DNA from: an uncultured Asticcacaulis sp.
Lineage (GTDB): Bacteria; Pseudomonadota; Alphaproteobacteria; Caulobacterales; Caulobacteraceae
DNA length: 7,658 nt
Reading direction: 5' to 3'
Assembly (NCBI GenBank): GCA_946480525.1
Contig: CAMLLA010000199.1
Span: forward strand, 1-7,658
Of this stretch, positions 1 to 7,256 are shown piece after piece. The position numbers and the translations under genes are program-made. Each line of letters opens with the position of its first letter. Position 1 is the stretch's first letter. Under the pieces are notes generated by a model. It had not been told where the DNA came from, ran no database searches, and saw nothing but the letters and a program-made list of their open reading frames with translations.

Positions 1-2959
1 CCAGCAGGCCGGCGTCATACTGGCTGGCAAAGGCGTAGGTGCCCAACCGCGCAGGAGAGCCGGTATTGTCACCATAGCTGAGCAGCGGCGGCTCTTCGTC
101 GGTCAGGTTGACCACCCCTACGGCGAGCGTCCAGTCCTTGGCCGTGTACCTGACCGTGAAGTCGTGAGTGGTCCAGGCTTTCGTCGAATTGATATTGATC
201 GCATCGAAAGCGTAGCTGGTATTCACGATGCCATCTTCTTCACGGTAGCCCATGTTCGATGATTCACCGACATAGTTGAGGGTGTAGGTAAACAACCAGT
301 CCTGATGCTTGAACTGCGTCTGCAGGCTTCCGACCCACTTGGGATCCACGACGGTGCCATTGTAATCGATAATTGTATCGCCCGGGAAAAGCTGCGTCTT
401 GGATTCCTTGGTATAGCTGGTTTGCAGATCCAAGGTCAGGGTACCGAGATTGAACTCCCTGGTATAGGAGGCCGTGATATCGACACCGCTGGTCAGCTCG
501 CTCGGGATGTTGCGGTAGCTGGCGTCGACCGAGACGATGTTAAAGTCAGCATCGCGTTCGAACAGGTCGCAGAAACCGTTGTTGGGAAAAGTCTCCTGGC
601 CATAGCAGGCGCCGACCACGCCCGCGCCGGTGCTCAGGATCTGGTTCTCGACATTAATACGCCAGAAGTCGACAGCGACCTTGAAGCCGGTGTTTGGCGG
701 CGTCAGGATGAAGCCGAGGGTGGAGGCTTGCGATTCTTCGGGGTTCAGGTCACGGTTGCCCGAGTAGTAGATCAGGGCCGACGCGCCCTGGCCGGTGCCC
801 TGGCCGTCATAATCATCCGGTATGCCTTCGGCGGCGCAGTTGTCGCGAACGGTCTGGCTCTTGTTCGGCTGACCGCTTTCTGTCGTGCCGCCCCAGTTGA
901 TGCACGGGTCGACGGAACGTTGGCTGAGGAAGGCCGTCTGTTCGTTGAGGAACATTTCATACAGGGCCGGCGCGCGGAACGACGTGCCGTGGGTACCGCG
1001 CAGACGCACGGTATTGTTGACCGCCCAGTTGAAGCCAACCTTGTAGGTGCCAGCGCTGCCGACGCTGTCATAATTGGAGAAACGGCCCGACAGGTTGATC
1101 TTCAGATCCTCGAAGAACGGCTTGCCGGCGATGATCGGCGCTTCCAGTTCGAAGAAAGCTTCGGCCAGGCTATCGGACCCTTCGGTGATACCTGCGCTGG
1201 CCGATCCCCACGCGTTTGCGGCGCGCGAGAATTCGCCCGGCGTGTCCTTTAACTCATCGCGACGGTAGCTGATACCGAAGGCGGCGCCCAAGGGACCGGC
1301 CGGAAGTTGCAACAGGTCACCGGTCAGCGTCGCCTCGGCGATCGTTTGCGTGTACTTCGTCTTGCCTTCTTCCATCACGAAGAAGTAGTCGCGCTCAGCC
1401 TGGGTCAGGCCACCGTTGAACAGCGCGTCCTGGGTGAACAGGTTCAGCGGCACGCAGCCCGCCGGAACGCCCTGGCAGACCGGCACATGGACGAACTGGT
1501 TTTCGTCAAAGCCGATACCGGCAAACAGACGGTCTTGGGGCACGACGTCGTTCAGGTACTTGCCGTCACTGATCGAGTGCGACAGATAGGTGTCCCACGA
1601 CCAGCGGCCCCATTCGCCCTTGGCGCCAACGATACCGCGATAGACATTGACCTCCTGGGACTTGTTCGAAGGCGTCAGGAAGTAAGGATAGACGTAGGCG
1701 CCGCCGGCGGCGCCGTTGTTCTGGTCGTACTGCGTGCCCGTCCCGAACGGGTTGTTCGGAGAGTTCGGACCATAGTATGGGAAGATGTAGCGCATGCCGC
1801 GCTGTTCCGACTCACGACGGTTGATCAGCAGTTCGGAATAGAGTTCCGCACCATTCGCCCAGTCAGGACGATACTCACCCTGGACAAACAGAGTAAAGCG
1901 CTTGACCGGCGAAATGACCGTGGTGCGGTCGTCGGATTCTGGGTCCATTTCACGATCGGCGAACTGAACGGGGCCATACCAACCCGTCACGGGTACGCCG
2001 CCGATCGACGTGGTCGCACCCGGACGGATTTCACGGAAAAACTGATTATTGACGGCAACGCCGCCGACCAGGTTGCCCCAGCACTTATAGCCACTCTCAC
2101 CAGGACGCGTCGTGACAATGTCGGCGCGTGTGCCGTCGGCATTGAAAATGTAATCCTGCGGACAATTCAAGGCGTCGCGCTGGCCCAGCATCAAGGCCTC
2201 TCTTTCGTACGCGCTGGCCGAAACCGTCAAGTGGCCCTTGTCGAACGACTTGCCCCAGAGCGCCGACAAATTATAGGTGTCGCCGCCGCCGTGTTGGGAG
2301 ATACGGGTTGTGGCTGCAAGCTCAAGGCCTTCGAAATTCTTGCGCGTAATGACGTTGATGACGCCCGCGACGGCATCCGAACCATAGATCGAGGAGGCGC
2401 CGTCCTTCACAATTTCATAGCGGCTGACGGCTGAATCCGGGATGGTGTTGAGGTCAACGGCACCGACCGTACCACTGACGCCGGCCGGCGGCATGCGGCG
2501 GCCGTTGAGAAGGACCAGCGAGCGTTGGGCGCCGAGGCCGCGCAGCGAGATCGAGTTGATACCGCCGCCACCGTCCACGACATAGCCGGTGAAGGTCGAA
2601 TTGATCTGGCCGGAGCCATTGGCAACCGACGAGCTTTGCAGAATTTCGGCAGCGCTGACCAAGCCGGCAGCTGTTGAGCGCTCAGCGGTGATGACGGTAA
2701 CCGGCGCTGGAGAAGTGTACTCTTTTCCCTTGATGCGCGAACCGGTGATGACGAATTCGCCGGAGTCCTGGGCCTGTGGCTCGCACGTCCTGACGCCGGT
2801 TGCAGAATCGACGACGGCGGCTTCGCCGGATGAGCAGGCTTCGGGGGCAGCTCCGGCGGGCGGCGTATCCTGCGCCATTGCGGGAGCGAATCCGACCAGC
2901 GAGGTCAGGATGGTACCGGCCAAAAGCCAGTTGCGTGACAAACATGTCGATTTGGACAT
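1..2959 (-). CDS. TonB-dependent outer-membrane receptor, C-terminus cut by window edge
   Basis: The minus strand is open without a stop from the ATG at 2959 to the window edge (986 codons seen). The translation starts with a Sec signal peptide (WLLAGTILTSLVGFAPAMA, cleavage near residue 29/30) and a linker with two cysteines (about residues 42 and 59). A TonB box-like GEFVITGSRI follows (67-76), then a plug of about residues 79-207 with SLRGLGAQRSLVLLNGRR (138-155) and IYGSDAVAGVINVITRK (191-207). The rest is aromatic-rich beta-barrel, including the conserved SFRAPALYEMF. The last visible residues, QYDAGLLG, lie just before the usual terminal beta strand, so probably only about 10-15 residues are missing. 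Start choice is supported by GGAG at 2966-2969, six bases before the ATG. The family uses TonB/ExbBD energy to import siderophores, vitamins, saccharides or peptides. The substrate cannot be read from sequence. The S9 peptidase upstream on the same strand hints at peptides (inference). Confidence 0.95.
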   Translation of the reverse strand, partial: MSKSTCLSRNWLLAGTILTSLVGFAPAMAQDTPPAGAAPEACSSGEAAVVDSATGVRTCEPQAQDSGEFVITGSRIKGKEYTSPAPVTVITAERSTAAGLVSAAEILQSSSVANGSGQINSTFTGYVVDGGGGINSISLRGLGAQRSLVLLNGRRMPPAGVSGTVGAVDLNTIPDSAVSRYEIVKDGASSIYGSDAVAGVINVITRKNFEGLELAATTRISQHGGGDTYNLSALWGKSFDKGHLTVSASAYEREALMLGQRDALNCPQDYIFNADGTRADIVTTRPGESGYKCWGNLVGGVAVNNQFFREIRPGATTSIGGVPVTGWYGPVQFADREMDPESDDRTTVISPVKRFTLFVQGEYRPDWANGAELYSELLINRRESEQRGMRYIFPYYGPNSPNNPFGTGTQYDQNNGAAGGAYVYPYFLTPSNKSQEVNVYRGIVGAKGEWGRWSWDTYLSHSISDGKYLNDVVPQDRLFAGIGFDENQFVHVPVCQGVPAGCVPLNLFTQDALFNGGLTQAERDYFFVMEEGKTKYTQTIAEATLTGDLLQLPAGPLGAAFGISYRRDELKDTPGEFSRAANAWGSASAGITEGSDSLAEAFFELEAPIIAGKPFFEDLKINLSGRFSNYDSVGSAGTYKVGFNWAVNNTVRLRGTHGTSFRAPALYEMFLNEQTAFLSQRSVDPCINWGGTTESGQPNKSQTVRDNCAAEGIPDDYDGQGTGQGASALIYYSGNRDLNPEESQASTLGFILTPPNTGFKVAVDFWRINVENQILSTGAGVVGACYGQETFPNNGFCDLFERDADFNIVSVDASYRNIPSELTSGVDITASYTREFNLGTLTLDLQTSYTKESKTQLFPGDTIIDYNGTVVDPKWVGSLQTQFKHQDWLFTYTLNYVGESSNMGYREEDGIVNTSYAFDAININSTKAWTTHDFTVRYTAKDWTLAVGVVNLTDEEPPLLSYGDNTGSPARLGTYAFASQYDAGLL

Positions 2960-2993
2960 GACATACTCCGGGTTGTTATCTGAAGATGACACT

Positions 2994-3064
2994 AAATCGT
3001 CACAGATTAGTCCGAAATATATTATTTCAAACACAACACAATATCGTAGATTGTGTGACGATTT
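2994..3064. promoter_or_regulatory. Cluster of inverted repeats upstream of the TonB receptor gene
   Basis: This AT-rich stretch lies 35-105 bases before the receptor start and contains three exact symmetries. The outer one is AAATCGTCACA (2994-3004) against TGTGACGATTT (3054-3064), 11 bp arms with 49 bases between. Within it are GAAATA-tat-TATTTC (3014-3028) and ACACAAT-N7-ATTGTGT (3036-3056). They could be operator sites for a dimeric regulator or fold as a structured 5' untranslated region, since the transcript would run right to left through them. No regulator or riboswitch family is recognised, and I could not place a convincing -35/-10 pair. Confidence 0.45.
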
Positions 3065-3101
3065 TGCCGCAAGTTTAGCTTCAAATCACACAGATAAACA
3101 A

Positions 3102-3137
3102 CTATGCCCCGCACGTAATATAACGTGCAGGGTATAG
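3102..3137 (-). terminator. Probable intrinsic terminator after the S9 peptidase gene
   Basis: CTATGCCCCGCACGT (3102-3116) pairs with ACGTGCAGGGTATAG (3123-3137) across a six-base AATATA loop. The 15-bp stem has a single C/A mismatch and one G:T wobble. It starts about 40 bases after the peptidase stop codon. On the minus strand the stem is followed by TTGTTTATC, a moderately T-rich tail rather than a clean T run. It probably ends or attenuates the peptidase transcript before the receptor gene. The stem is symmetric enough to act on either strand. Confidence 0.6.
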
Positions 3138-3176
3138 ATTTACTTATTCTCCCCCGGAAATTATTCTATAGGCGGC

Positions 3177-5195
3177 CTAATTTATTAGTCCGCACTTCGG
3201 ACTCTTGAGATATTTCTCCATGAGCCCCAATGTTTCTGTGTGCCACTCGGTACGCCACGGCAAGGTGTGCCACATGCCTTTGATCTCGTGATACTCGACA
3301 TCCTTGCCGGCCGCCTTCATGGCATTGAAGAACATCCGCGAATGCTCCGTATCCGCCTGGCGGTCATGATCGCCGTGGTAGAGCAAGATCGGGATATTGG
3401 CCTTGTCGACATTGCGGATCGGGTCCATGCCCGCCACCGTCACACCTTGGATGTCGCGCTGCAGATGGCTGTCGCCCCACAGGTTGCCGATCCGCTGCAG
3501 GCTCGAGACGCCGGCGCCGGCAATGGCGCACTTATAGGGACTGTTCGGGCGCACCGACGCCGCGATAGCCGCGAAGCCACCATAGGAATAGCCCATGATC
3601 GCCATCCGCTTGGGGTCGGCGACGCCCTGCGCCACCATGTAGGCGGCAGCATCGTCGTTGTCATCCGACATCTTCTGGCCCCACTCCTTGTCGCCGGCCA
3701 GCCAGAGCTTGGAGCCCCATCCTTCGGAGCCACGATACTGCGGCTGGATGACGGCGATGCCACGGGTCGCGAAGAACTGCGGCCAGCCCGAACCGTCCCA
3801 TGTCGCATAGTCGCGCGCCCAGGGGCCGCCGTGCGGCAGGACAATGAGCGGGACAGGTCCCTGCGCCTTGGTCCAACCCGGCGGATAGGTGATAAAGGCG
3901 GGAATTTCCAGTCCGTCGCGGGCCTTGAAGGTTACGAAATCCGGCTTCCCCAGGCTCTTGGCATCGATCCACGGACGCTCGCTTCCCAACGGTTGAAGCT
4001 TGCCGTCCCTGTAGAGATAATATTGCGGTGGCGCGTCAGGCGCTTCAACCGTCACCACCCCCACATCATAGCTGTCGCTGTTGACAGAGATGTTGACCTG
4101 CCTGCCTGGGAAGGCGGCCTTGACCGACTTCTGGATCGCGGACCATTTGTCATCGGTATAGATGGTGGTCAGGGCCGGGCCGCCCAGTTGCACACCGCCG
4201 ATGATGGTCTTTTTCGCCGGCCGGTCATGGCGATAGACGACGCCCGTGACGTCGTACTTGTCGTTGGCGAACAGCGCCTCGTCTGAAAAAGTCCTGGTGG
4301 CGATATCGTAGCTATAGACTGCCGCCTTATCCGTCTTGACGTTCGACGACACGATCAGCTTCGACGGGTCCGCGTCATAGCCCTGGATGTCGATGGCCTT
4401 GCGCGCCTTCAGCATGTAACTGAGCGGCTCGTGATAGACCCACTGTCCCTGGGCGTCCTTGATATAGACCATGTACCAGAAGTCGTTGTTGACCGTGTCG
4501 ACCTTGGCCTTGATCATCGGCTCACCGGTCGCCAGGTCAACGCCTTCGGGCAGATATTCGAACTCGTCGCTGCCAAGCGCCACTGTCCGCGTCTTGCCGG
4601 TCGTCAGATCAAGCTCGAAGATCTTCTGAACGAAGGAGACCGGATCGACCGTCACCATCAGCTTGCGGGTGCTGTCGTAAAGATCATCGTTGAAAATGCT
4701 GACCGAAGACCCGCGCTCGAACGCGTCCCGAACATCCTTGTTCATCGTCCCGGTGATGCGGAACGGCTCCTCGATCTTGCGGCCTTCGAGGTCGGAGTAA
4801 TAGATCTTGCGCGTAAAGGTCGGCTTGCTGTCCGCGCCCGTAATGGGCTGCTCCATCTGGAAAATGATCTTGTCGGAGCTGAAAAAACCCACCCCGGTAA
4901 TGCGGTTTGTCTTGGAGGGTATCCAGATCGGACGGGCGCCGAGATTGGTCGCATCCCAGATCGAAATGACCGGCCATTTTTCACCCTCTACCGAAATCAA
5001 TCCGGCAATGTGCTTGCCATCGGGCGAGATCGAGACACTGGTCAGCTGTTCATACCTGGCGATGGCCTCGATCGGCAGGGGCGTTGCCGGCGGTGTATAG
5101 GACTGGGCATGCGCGCCGGCGGCCGCCATTAAAGCCAGACCACAAACCGCCGATACGCCCCCACGACGGGCCGCTACCACTACCGACTTTATCAT
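3177..5195 (-). CDS. Secreted S9-family serine peptidase (prolyl oligopeptidase/acylaminoacyl-peptidase type)
   Basis: This is a 672-residue protein, a normal length for S9 enzymes of the dipeptidyl aminopeptidase/acylaminoacyl-peptidase type. Residues 1-30 form a Sec signal peptide ending in AHA before QS, so it acts in the periplasm or outside the cell. Residues of about 40-410 look like the beta-propeller that gates substrate access (for example SVSISPDGKHIAGL). The alpha/beta-hydrolase domain spans about 420-665. It has the oxyanion-region HGGP (455-458), nucleophile Ser537 in GYSYGG, Asp611 in HGDHD and His643 in GMWH. The Ser-Asp and Asp-His spacings of 74 and 32 residues fit the family, so it should be active. 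Such enzymes cleave short peptides or release N-terminal dipeptides or acyl-amino acids; the exact specificity is not visible. Start: GGAG at 5205-5208, nine bases before ATG. A TonB receptor lies 217 bp downstream on the same strand, but a terminator-like hairpin separates them. Confidence 0.95.
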   Translation of the reverse strand: MIKSVVVAARRGGVSAVCGLALMAAAGAHAQSYTPPATPLPIEAIARYEQLTSVSISPDGKHIAGLISVEGEKWPVISIWDATNLGARPIWIPSKTNRITGVGFFSSDKIIFQMEQPITGADSKPTFTRKIYYSDLEGRKIEEPFRITGTMNKDVRDAFERGSSVSIFNDDLYDSTRKLMVTVDPVSFVQKIFELDLTTGKTRTVALGSDEFEYLPEGVDLATGEPMIKAKVDTVNNDFWYMVYIKDAQGQWVYHEPLSYMLKARKAIDIQGYDADPSKLIVSSNVKTDKAAVYSYDIATRTFSDEALFANDKYDVTGVVYRHDRPAKKTIIGGVQLGGPALTTIYTDDKWSAIQKSVKAAFPGRQVNISVNSDSYDVGVVTVEAPDAPPQYYLYRDGKLQPLGSERPWIDAKSLGKPDFVTFKARDGLEIPAFITYPPGWTKAQGPVPLIVLPHGGPWARDYATWDGSGWPQFFATRGIAVIQPQYRGSEGWGSKLWLAGDKEWGQKMSDDNDDAAAYMVAQGVADPKRMAIMGYSYGGFAAIAASVRPNSPYKCAIAGAGVSSLQRIGNLWGDSHLQRDIQGVTVAGMDPIRNVDKANIPILLYHGDHDRQADTEHSRMFFNAMKAAGKDVEYHEIKGMWHTLPWRTEWHTETLGLMEKYLKSPKCGLIN

Positions 5196-5327
5196 CGGGC
5201 AACACTCCAGTCGGCGCCGTCACAAAAACGCCCCTTTTCACCAGAGAAACTATTTCTTCTGAAACTGTTGTCGATAGGGAATAATTTTTATTACAAAGAA
5301 TTAATGAAAAACATTACAGACAATTAA

Positions 5328-5337
5328 TGTGATCACA
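5328..5337. promoter_or_regulatory. Palindrome TGTGATCACA upstream of the S9 peptidase gene
   Basis: A perfect 10-bp palindrome lies 133-142 bases upstream of the peptidase start codon. Its half-site TGTGA resembles CRP-type half-sites, but the six-base spacer of a true CRP site is absent, so another dimeric regulator (for example GntR type) is equally possible. It is short enough to be chance. Confidence 0.3.
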
Positions 5338-5358
5338 CCTACATACATAAGTACACAT

Positions 5359-5416
5359 AAAAAAATCAGCGAATTAGATATCCGCCGCACTGTAAAGTAA
5401 CATTGATATTTTACAG
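5359..5416 (-). terminator. Possible terminator of the ScfR-type regulator gene
   Basis: Reading leftward after the regulator stop codon, two hairpins occur. The first, at 5390-5416, is a 10-bp stem (CTGTAAAGTA/TATTTTACAG, one G:T, seven-base loop). The second, at 5367-5387, is a weaker seven-base stem with two wobbles, followed one base later by a run of seven T on the minus strand (5365 to 5359). The stem plus T run is the layout of an intrinsic terminator. The distance of about 95-125 bases from the stop codon and the weak stem lower confidence. Confidence 0.4.
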
Positions 5417-5510
5417 ACCCTCGCCAAAGCGGCAACTGAATCATATCACGAATTGTTGATTATAAGAAATTGACGGACAATTACATGCCGCGATCTTTCT
5501 GAACGTCGCT

Positions 5511-6923
5511 TCAAAAAGGGAAGGCCGTCACACCCTTGATCCATTCATCTACCTGCAACGCCTTTACCGCCGGCGGCGCCGCCCGTTCGCGGCAGTTAGG
5601 CCGCTCACACAGCCGGCACATGGGACCCGTTTCGACGGCGTTCGGATGGGCCAGGTCGAGGCCGCGCGCATAGATCAACCGCGATGCATGTTTCAGCTCA
5701 CAGCCGAGGCCCACGGCCTGTTCGGACCAGGCGCCTTCGGCATAGGGCCGCAAACCGCGATCCAGAGTTCTGGAAAACGTGAAATATCTTTGACCACCCG
5801 GCGTCTCGATCACTTGCGATATAATGCGTCCCGGTGTCTGGAAGGCCTGGTGGATGTTCCAGCGTGGACAGGCGCCACCATATCGGGAAAACGGGAAGTT
5901 TCCCGCCGAGAAGCGTTTCGAGACGTTCCCCGCGCTATCGATGCGCATCAGGAAGAAGGGTACGCCACGGCTGCCCGGCCGCGACAGGGTGGTCAGCCGC
6001 TGGGCTGCCTGTTCATACGACACACGGTACGGCGCACGCAAAAGCTCCATGTCATAGGCGTTCTGCTCGGCTGTTTCCAGAAACCTGCCATAGGGCATGA
6101 GCGTCGCCGCGGCCAGATAGTTGATCAGGGCGATCTTGTAGAGCCGCTCCGACGCCAGGTCCGGCGCCCTGACCCGTTCGGCGATCGCCTTGATATCGGC
6201 GACGTGCTCCGACCACGCCAGTTGATAGAGGACCGCGAAGCGGCGCGACGAGGTTCCAAGCGTCTCGGAGATCATCAGCCGGCGGCGGTGGGGGTCGAAG
6301 CGCCACTGATACATCATCATGACCTGGGCCGGCATCAGGCGGATACCGATGCCATACTGCGTTTCAAGTCGGCGACTGGCTGACTGCTCCAGTGTGTGCG
6401 GGTCGCCGCCAAGCATTTCGAACAACCTCTCGCCAAGATCGTCGAGTTCCGGGAAGAAGTTGTGGTGCGCCTGGATCTGGTCGCGCACCCAGTCGGCCGG
6501 CGACTGATCGAGGTCATCCTCAGGCCGCCGCGCCTCAATGGCGTCGCGCTTCCTGCGTTCGGCATAGGCGCGATAAAGACGGGTGACGGCTTCGGCGGCA
6601 ACGGGCGACGAGGCGACCAGATCGGAGATTTCCCGGCGCGGTAGCTTCAGGTCCTTGAACAGGGGATCGGCGAAGATTTCAACGAGGTCGGCTTCACCCG
6701 CCGGCTCGGACTCTGCGGTAAAATTGCGCAGGTCGAGATCATAGGCGCCAGCCAGCCGAAGCAGGACCTGTGCCGTCACCGGCCGCTGGTTGCGCTCAAG
6801 ATGGTTGAGGTAAGAAGGCGAAACGCCAAGATCCTCCGCCATCTTCGTCTGCGACAAGTTGAGATCGTAGCGCAGCCGCTTCAGCCGCCCGCCCAGATAC
6901 AGTTTGCGCTCGACATTCGCCAT
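5511..6923 (-). CDS. ScfR-family (short-chain fatty acyl-CoA) XRE-type transcriptional regulator
   Basis: This 470-residue protein has the three-part build of the RamB/PccR/PrpC-like regulators. Residues 8-65 are an XRE helix-turn-helix ([20 protein letters not shown], then [14 protein letters not shown]). Residues of about 150-300 resemble an M78/IrrE domain but lack HExxH; the matching segment reads [15 protein letters not shown] (226-240), so no peptidase activity is expected. Residues of about 310-460 form the family-specific C-terminal domain with GGACPRWN (C351), C408 and a CRLCERPNC cluster (C436, C439, C444). Known members respond to acetyl- or propionyl-type CoA thioesters and control glyoxylate-shunt, methylcitrate or propionyl-CoA genes. 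The gene is divergent from isocitrate lyase, the classical target of RamB, so control of aceA and of itself is likely (inference). Start: GGAGGT at 6930-6935, six bases before ATG, and the N-terminus [18 protein letters not shown] fits the family. Confidence 0.92.
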   Translation of the reverse strand: MANVERKLYLGGRLKRLRYDLNLSQTKMAEDLGVSPSYLNHLERNQRPVTAQVLLRLAGAYDLDLRNFTAESEPAGEADLVEIFADPLFKDLKLPRREISDLVASSPVAAEAVTRLYRAYAERRKRDAIEARRPEDDLDQSPADWVRDQIQAHHNFFPELDDLGERLFEMLGGDPHTLEQSASRRLETQYGIGIRLMPAQVMMMYQWRFDPHRRRLMISETLGTSSRRFAVLYQLAWSEHVADIKAIAERVRAPDLASERLYKIALINYLAAATLMPYGRFLETAEQNAYDMELLRAPYRVSYEQAAQRLTTLSRPGSRGVPFFLMRIDSAGNVSKRFSAGNFPFSRYGGACPRWNIHQAFQTPGRIISQVIETPGGQRYFTFSRTLDRGLRPYAEGAWSEQAVGLGCELKHASRLIYARGLDLAHPNAVETGPMCRLCERPNCRERAAPPAVKALQVDEWIKGVTAFPF

Positions 6924-6954
6924 CGCCGCACCTCCGCCGACACATTGTCACATA

Positions 6955-6991
6955 TTTACAAATTTACAAATGTCATTGTTTTCCAAATGAC
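6955..6991. promoter_or_regulatory. Candidate ScfR operator: tandem TTTACAAA plus inverted repeat
   Basis: Two directly adjacent copies of TTTACAAA (6955-6962 and 6963-6970) are followed by a looser copy TTTCCAAA (6980-6987). A perfect inverted repeat GTCATT-N8-AATGAC (6972-6991) overlaps the third copy. Regulators of this family are reported to bind TTTGCAAA-like octamers (PccR) or AACTTTGCAAA-like sites (RamB), which these resemble with one change. The cluster lies 32-68 bases upstream of the regulator start codon. It could therefore serve autoregulation and the divergent aceA promoter together. Confidence 0.5.
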
Positions 6992-7028
6992 GCTGATCTC
7001 AGCTGCAGAACCCTGTTACTCGCTAAAA

Positions 7029-7042
7029 ATAAAGCGCTTTAT
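7029..7042. promoter_or_regulatory. 14-bp perfect palindrome in the aceA leader/promoter region
   Basis: ATAAAGCGCTTTAT is a perfect dyad, 46 bases before the start of the small leader frame and 210 before aceA. Its position fits an operator overlapping or just downstream of the aceA promoter. The binding protein is not recognised. It is distinct in sequence from the TTTACAAA repeats and could be a second input to aceA. Confidence 0.4.
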
Positions 7043-7074
7043 CTACCCCATGGCCGCAGGACGCAGCCAACGAG

Positions 7075-7081
7075 AAAGGAG
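7075..7081 (+). promoter_or_regulatory. Strong ribosome binding site before the leader frame
   Basis: AAAGGAG is a near-complete match to the anti-Shine-Dalgarno sequence and sits seven bases before the ATG at 7089. It is far better than anything ahead of the aceA ATG at 7253, where only a weak GAGAG (about 7240-7244) is present. This is the main reason for calling the small frame translated. Confidence 0.65.
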
Positions 7082-7088
7082 ACAGATT

Positions 7089-7256
7089 ATGACAAAACCA
7101 GACCCTTACACACCGCTGTTCGCCATTTGGGACTTATCGTCGCTCTACGCTGTCTCTTCAGGGCTGTTCCTGCCCGGCGCGCTCATGACCGCCCGGATGC
7201 AGGCCATCCCCATCTCCGTTTCAACTTCCCCCTCCCCTTCGAGAGCCCGTCCATGA
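7089..7256 (+). CDS. Putative 55-residue leader peptide overlapping the aceA start (ATGA)
   Basis: The frame starts [20 protein letters not shown] and ends in a Ser/Pro-rich tail, [13 protein letters not shown]. It has a strong ribosome binding site (AAAGGAG, spacing seven). Its TGA at 7254-7256 overlaps the aceA ATG at 7253-7255, the usual arrangement for translational coupling. I recognise no domain, and there is no signal peptide or run of one amino acid that would mark a classical attenuator. Codon use is mixed, less GC-biased at third positions than aceA and including an AGA, so selection on the peptide itself is doubtful. It may be a leader whose translation delivers ribosomes to aceA. 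Alternatives are a plain untranslated leader, or a small insertion that separated aceA from its original ribosome binding site. Confidence 0.45.
   Translation: MTKPDPYTPLFAIWDLSSLYAVSSGLFLPGALMTARMQAIPISVSTSPSPSRARP

Larger units (their letters stand above)
5196..5510. other. AT-rich intergenic region between the regulator and the S9 peptidase
   Basis: These 315 bases hold no credible coding frame. They are strikingly AT-rich compared with the flanking genes, especially 5270-5480, and should contain the peptidase promoter (reading leftward) and the end of the regulator transcript. Visible elements are a perfect palindrome TGTGATCACA (5328-5337), a hairpin CTGTAAAGTA/TATTTTACAG (5390-5416) and a second hairpin followed by seven T on the minus strand (5359-5387). 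The octamer TTACAGAC occurs twice (5314-5321 and 5411-5418), and CGGCGCCG is at 5212-5219. I could not assign -35 and -10 boxes with confidence. Confidence 0.6.

Noticed and set aside
305..2434. Long plus-strand open frames (305-1252 and 1307-2434) opposite the TonB receptor
   Set aside because: They run antisense to a clear receptor frame. Their translations are Arg/Val/Ala-rich with no recognisable domain, as expected from the mirror of GC-rich coding DNA.
2589..3137. 182-codon plus-strand frame crossing the receptor start and the gap
   Set aside because: It mirrors the receptor signal peptide and plug and then runs into AT-rich intergenic DNA. The composition changes abruptly and there is no domain.
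3240..5132. Plus-strand open frames (3240-4286 and 4431-5132) opposite the S9 peptidase
   Set aside because: The minus frame carries a full S9 protein with signal peptide and catalytic triad. The opposite frames show no domain and no good ribosome binding site.
5328..5337. TGTGATCACA read as a CRP/FNR box
   Set aside because: CRP-type sites need about six bases between TGTGA and TCACA. Here the halves abut, so only a generic palindrome call is kept.
5646..6383. 245-codon plus-strand frame opposite the ScfR regulator
   Set aside because: Antisense shadow of a well-conserved regulator; no domain is recognisable.
2999..6952. GTCACA/TGTGAC hexamers in all three AT-rich gaps (2999, 3054, 5219, 6947) as one regulon motif
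   Set aside because: A hexamer recurring four times in about 800 intergenic bases on two strands is only mildly above chance, and the flanking bases do not agree among copies.
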